23,065 bases of DNA, taken from Patescibacteria group bacterium. Lineage in GTDB: Bacteria > Patescibacteriota > Patescibacteriia > Patescibacteriales > VMTK01. Location: positions 1 through 23,065 of the forward strand of contig JAHIME010000022.1 in the NCBI GenBank assembly GCA_018896595.1. Direction: 5' to 3'. Position numbers and translations under genes: made by a program. How positions within the stretch are numbered: position 1 is the first letter of the stretch; each line of letters begins with the position of its first letter. Under the pieces are notes generated by a model. It was not told where the DNA came from. It saw only the letters and a program-made list of their open reading frames with translations, and made no database searches. Of this stretch, positions 20,486 to 23,065 are shown piece by piece.

Positions 20486-20514
20486 ATAGTAAAATATAAT
20501 ATCAATAAAGTCAA
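20486..20514 (-). promoter_or_regulatory. Promoter of the small basic protein (and SpeD-like operon)
   Basis: TTGACT (20509-20514), 17-nt spacer, TACTAT (20486-20491) on the minus strand. The start codon at 20466 would lie about 13 nt from the 5' end. Confidence 0.65.
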
Positions 20515-20559
20515 ATAACCCGGTATTGTTAATAATAAAACAAACCTTAAAAAATATCA

Positions 20560-21267
20560 ATGGAAATCAAAGAAATTAAAGCGAAGCCATGGCATAAAAA
20601 ATGGTGGGGCATATTAACAATTATTATCGCCGGCCTTTTTTTAGCCATTATAACGGCTTTTGCTTTCTATATATTCAGCATTATAAAAATAATTCCGGAC
20701 CAAAAAACAACGGATATCAACTTAAATCTTTTAAACGCGCCTTACGATGAACAAGCGCGGAAAACCATTGAAGGCCAAGAAAGCTATTGGATGGGTTCGG
20801 CCAAGCCGAAAATCACTATTGTGGAATTCGCCGACTTTGCCTGCCCGTATTGCCAAAAGTCATTTGGTAAAATCAGGGAAATTGGACTAAAATACGGCAA
20901 AGATGTTAAAATAATATTCAGAAACTACCCGATGCATGAAAATTCCTTGGAGCCGGCCATGGCCGCCCGCTGCGCCGGCGAGCAAGGGCTGTTCTGGCTG
21001 ATGCACGACAAGCTTTTTCTGAATCAAGGCGCGGTTGAAAATCCTGACTTGGCGGAATTCGCCAACCAGATAGGCGCTGACTTGAATAAATTCAACAGCT
21101 GTATGGCGAACGGCAAATACCTCGCGCTGATTAAAAAAGACGCCGCCGACGGAGAAGAATTGGGCGTTGCCGGCACACCGACTTGGTTCATCAACGGCAA
21201 TAAGATTGAAGGAGATATACCGTACGATATCTTTATAAAAATTATTGAAGAAATGATTAAAAAATAA
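20560..21267 (+). CDS. Membrane-anchored DsbA-like thiol oxidoreductase
   Basis: 235 residues. One membrane helix at about 17-42 after a basic N-terminus, then a linker and a thioredoxin fold starting IVEFADFACPYCQ. The redox centre is C95-P-Y-C98. GTPTWFING carries the cis-Pro near residue 206. A helical insertion contains CAGEQGLFWLMHDKLF and a further Cys in NSCMANG, as in BdbD/DsbA-like proteins. It would form disulphide bonds in exported proteins outside the membrane. Candidate substrates in the window are the four-cysteine protein and the secreted protein at 13114. It is divergent from the small basic gene; PorG follows 5 nt after its stop, so it may be cotranscribed with por. Confidence 0.92.
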   Translation: MEIKEIKAKPWHKKWWGILTIIIAGLFLAIITAFAFYIFSIIKIIPDQKTTDINLNLLNAPYDEQARKTIEGQESYWMGSAKPKITIVEFADFACPYCQKSFGKIREIGLKYGKDVKIIFRNYPMHENSLEPAMAARCAGEQGLFWLMHDKLFLNQGAVENPDLAEFANQIGADLNKFNSCMANGKYLALIKKDAADGEELGVAGTPTWFINGNKIEGDIPYDIFIKIIEEMIKK

Positions 21268-21272
21268 ATTTT

Positions 21273-21824
21273 ATGTTTCAAATTCGCATCCACGGCCGCG
21301 GCGGCCAAGGCGTTGTAACCGCGGCGGAACTAATCGCTATCGCGGCTTTCAATGACGGCAAACACTCCCAGGCGTTTCCTTCTTTCGGGGTGGAGCGCAC
21401 CGGAGCGCCGATTGAAGCTTACACCAGGATAGATGATAAGCCGATTAGGACGCGCGAGCATGTCTACAAGCCGAATGTCCTGATAATACAAGATGCCACC
21501 TTGCTTGGCGTTATTGATGTCGCGCATGGCGCGGATAAAAACACAATAGTGATCGTTAACACCGCGAAGCCGGAAAGCCAAGTTAAAGAACTTGGAATTA
21601 ATCTGCCTGGAAAAAATATCCATTTAATAGACGCGACTAAAATCGCTCTTGATGTTATCGGCAAAAATTTAGCCAACACGGTTATTCTCGGAGCGTTCGC
21701 CAAGACTACCGGTTTGGTTAGCTTTAAATCGCTGGAAAAAGCGATTAAACAAAAATTCGGCGAAAAAGGAGAGGAAATTGTCAATAAAAATATCAAAGCG
21801 ATAAAAAAAGCGTATAATTTTTAA
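21273..21824 (+). CDS. porG: Pyruvate/2-oxoacid:ferredoxin oxidoreductase, gamma subunit
   Basis: 183 residues, standard length. IHGRGGQGVVTAAELIA at the N-terminus, SFGVERTGAPIEAYTRI, and the closing VILGAFAKTTGLVSFKSLEKAI are classic for the gamma subunit. This subunit helps bind CoA in the four-subunit enzyme, which converts pyruvate and CoA to acetyl-CoA, CO2 and reduced ferredoxin in anaerobes. Genes for delta (12 nt later) and alpha follow in the usual order gamma-delta-alpha, with beta expected just beyond the window. Confidence 0.95.
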   Translation: MFQIRIHGRGGQGVVTAAELIAIAAFNDGKHSQAFPSFGVERTGAPIEAYTRIDDKPIRTREHVYKPNVLIIQDATLLGVIDVAHGADKNTIVIVNTAKPESQVKELGINLPGKNIHLIDATKIALDVIGKNLANTVILGAFAKTTGLVSFKSLEKAIKQKFGEKGEEIVNKNIKAIKKAYNF

Positions 21825-21836
21825 TTGTAATATACT

Positions 21837-22100
21837 ATGAAAATCAACATAACATCAAAACCATCTTCAACGACAATCAACAAAACCGGCGGCTGGCGGA
21901 CATACAGGCCAAAAACCGATTTGGATAAATGCATCGGCTGCGGCGCCTGCGCGGCTGTCTGCCCGGAAAACGCGGTTGTTATGAAAGAAATCAACGGCAA
22001 ACAAAAACCATTCACGGATTTTAATTTCTGCAAAGGATGCGGCGTATGCGCCGAAGAATGCCCGGTAAAAGCGATTACGATGGAGTTGGAGAAAAAATAA
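21837..22100 (+). CDS. porD: Pyruvate:ferredoxin oxidoreductase, delta subunit (2[4Fe-4S] ferredoxin)
   Basis: 87 residues. Two clusters are shown by CIGCGACAAVCP and CKGCGVCAEECP, eight cysteines in CxxCxxCxxxCP form. The N-terminal GGWRTYRPKTD is the usual delta-subunit lead-in. It passes electrons from the thiamine-diphosphate site toward ferredoxin. It sits 12 nt after porG and 4 nt before porA. Confidence 0.95.
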   Translation: MKINITSKPSSTTINKTGGWRTYRPKTDLDKCIGCGACAAVCPENAVVMKEINGKQKPFTDFNFCKGCGVCAEECPVKAITMELEKK

Positions 22101-22104
22101 AATT

Positions 22105-23065
22105 ATGAAACAAATTTTAGAAGGTTCCAGGGCTATTGCCTTGACCATTAAAAACATCCGTCCTGCCGTAATATCCGCTTATCCTATCACGCCGCAGACC
22201 CATATTGTTGAGGACTTGGCGAAATTCAAGGCGGACGGCGAAGCTGACTATGAGTATGTGAGAGCTGAATCGGAATTCGCGGCGGCTTCAATCGTGGAAG
22301 GCGCCAGCGGCGCCGGCGTCCGCGTCTATACCGCCACCAGTTCGCAAGGCCTGCTGTTAATGGCCGAAGTGGTTTACAATATCGCGGGCATGAGATTGCC
22401 GGTTGTTATGACTTGCGCCAACCGCGGAGTGTCGGCGCCCATCACCATCTGGAACGACCAGCAGGACGTAATGACTGTCCGCGACGCGGGATGGATATTG
22501 CTTTTCGCCGAAAACCATCAGGAAGCGGTTGACCAGCATATCATGGCCTACAAAATCGCGGAACAGCTTAATTTGCCCGTAATGGTTAATGTTGACGGCT
22601 TTGTTTTAACGCATACTTACGACTCGGTTGTTGTTCCGGATGAAAAACAGATAAAAAAATACCTGCCTGATTATAAGCCGGAAAAGGGAACATATTTGGA
22701 CCCTGACAATCCTGTTACCTTGGGCGCGTTCGCTTCTCCGGCTCACTATATGGAAATCCGCCAGGAACTGCACGATGATTTAACAAATAGCCTTAAAGTA
22801 ATAAACAGCGAATACCAAAATTTTAATAAAATATTTAATTCAAAATTAAAAATTAAAAATTTAAAATTAAAAATTGCCTGCCCCGATGCGCGGTACGCGG
22901 CCGGGGACAGCGGAGCTATAGAATATTACGGGCCGAAAAACCCCGATACCATACTCGTGGCCATGGGCTCGGTGGTCGGCACGATAAAAGACGCTGTTGA
23001 TAAAATCCCCCCTGCATCCCCCCTTGCTAAGGGGGGGAAGAGAGGGGTGGGAGTTTTAAAAATAA
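22105..23065 (+). CDS. porA: Pyruvate:ferredoxin oxidoreductase, alpha subunit (3' partial)
   Basis: The first 320 residues are in the window and the frame is open at the edge. EGSRAIALTIKNIRPAVISAYPITPQT and YVRAESEFAAASIVEGASGAGVRVYTATSSQGLLLMAE are alpha-subunit hallmarks; MGSVVGTIKDAVD and VGVLKI mark domain II. Residues ~246-268 (SKLKIKNLKLKI, then ACPDARYAAGDSGA) and ~300-313 (KIPPASPLAKGGKRG) do not look like the family and correspond to DNA repeats in frame. In relatives VGTxKDxVDxxRxxGxKVGxLK runs straight through. The rest of the gene and porB lie beyond the window. Confidence 0.94.
   Translation, partial: MKQILEGSRAIALTIKNIRPAVISAYPITPQTHIVEDLAKFKADGEADYEYVRAESEFAAASIVEGASGAGVRVYTATSSQGLLLMAEVVYNIAGMRLPVVMTCANRGVSAPITIWNDQQDVMTVRDAGWILLFAENHQEAVDQHIMAYKIAEQLNLPVMVNVDGFVLTHTYDSVVVPDEKQIKKYLPDYKPEKGTYLDPDNPVTLGAFASPAHYMEIRQELHDDLTNSLKVINSEYQNFNKIFNSKLKIKNLKLKIACPDARYAAGDSGAIEYYGPKNPDTILVAMGSVVGTIKDAVDKIPPASPLAKGGKRGVGVLKI
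22838..22906. repeat. AT repeat plus GC palindrome inside porA
   Basis: Tandem AAAATTAAAAATT units (22838-22875) are followed by CCCCG-ATG-CGCG-GTA-CGCG-GC-CGGGG (22881-22906), whose outer arms pair. Both keep the porA frame. Confidence 0.75.
23007..23054. repeat. C-run/G-run palindromic repeat inside porA
   Basis: CCCCCCTT (23018-23025) and AAGGGGGG (23029-23036) are perfect arms; outer C-runs at 23007-23012 face GAGGGGTGGG (23042-23051). Same design as 3994-4020. It codes for PPASPLAKGGKRGVG in frame. Confidence 0.85.

Noticed and set aside
1..23065. tRNA, rRNA, IS element or transposase
   Set aside because: None recognised on either strand; the repeats lack transposase genes in the window.

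Overview
The window reads as a slice of a small-genome bacterium, most likely a Patescibacteria/CPR (Parcubacteria-like) lineage. This is inferred from gene content and not proven. D-Ala-D-Ala ligase, KsgA and a bacterial-type LeuRS rule out an archaeon. Membrane-anchored proteins with thrombospondin-type-3 calcium repeats, secreted repeats of the GEAWYVNP...KKYYLGRP type, orphan hisG, a divergent SpeD homologue, a stand-alone LigD phosphoesterase domain, weak Shine-Dalgarno sequences and palindromic repeats inside conserved genes all fit CPR. TGA behaves as a stop and translation is standard.

Layout. 1-86: tail of a + strand gene, then a bidirectional terminator. 104-3498 (-): tight four-gene operon of Gfo/Idh/MocA dehydrogenase, DegT-family aminotransferase, Nudix hydrolase and thymidylate-kinase-like enzyme. 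3499-4368: gene-free stretch full of palindromes. 4369-5297 (+): an intact Nudix gene and a second one broken by an in-frame TAA in its Nudix box. 5385-6191 (-): RNase Z-like metallo-beta-lactamase protein. 6469-8062 (-): CYTH-CYTH-Nudix operon. 8239-9493 (-): orphan hisG behind a TrpR/YerC-family repressor with a perfect operator dyad over its promoter. 9641-10717 (+): ddl. 10802-13035 (-): TSP3-repeat membrane protein, ksgA, and a Cys-containing membrane-anchored protein. 13114-13908 (+): secreted repeat protein. 13903-18993 (-): leuS-rtcB-MFS operon. 18994-19392: palindrome-rich spacer. 19393-20466 (-): 45-residue basic protein, SpeD-like protein, LigD phosphoesterase domain. 20560-23065 (+): DsbA-like oxidoreductase, then pyruvate:ferredoxin oxidoreductase gamma, delta and a partial alpha subunit.

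Four observations stand out. (1) Palindromic or simple-sequence repeats sit in frame inside conserved genes (leuS at four or five places, rtcB, ksgA, porA). They resemble the Rickettsia palindromic elements, and one 38-nt repeat is identical in ksgA and leuS. (2) Most promoters I can recognise have an extended -10 (TGn + TATAAT-like). Three share a module with an 18-nt spacer, TTGCCY-N18-TATAAT; two of these also carry a shared 28-nt box. (3) The SpeD homologue keeps the pyruvoyl Ser, His and Cys but has changed the ESH motif, so its substrate is open. (4) The first ~8 kb is visibly more AT-rich and concentrates Nudix, CYTH, MBL and sugar-modifying genes, as an accessory or acquired region would.
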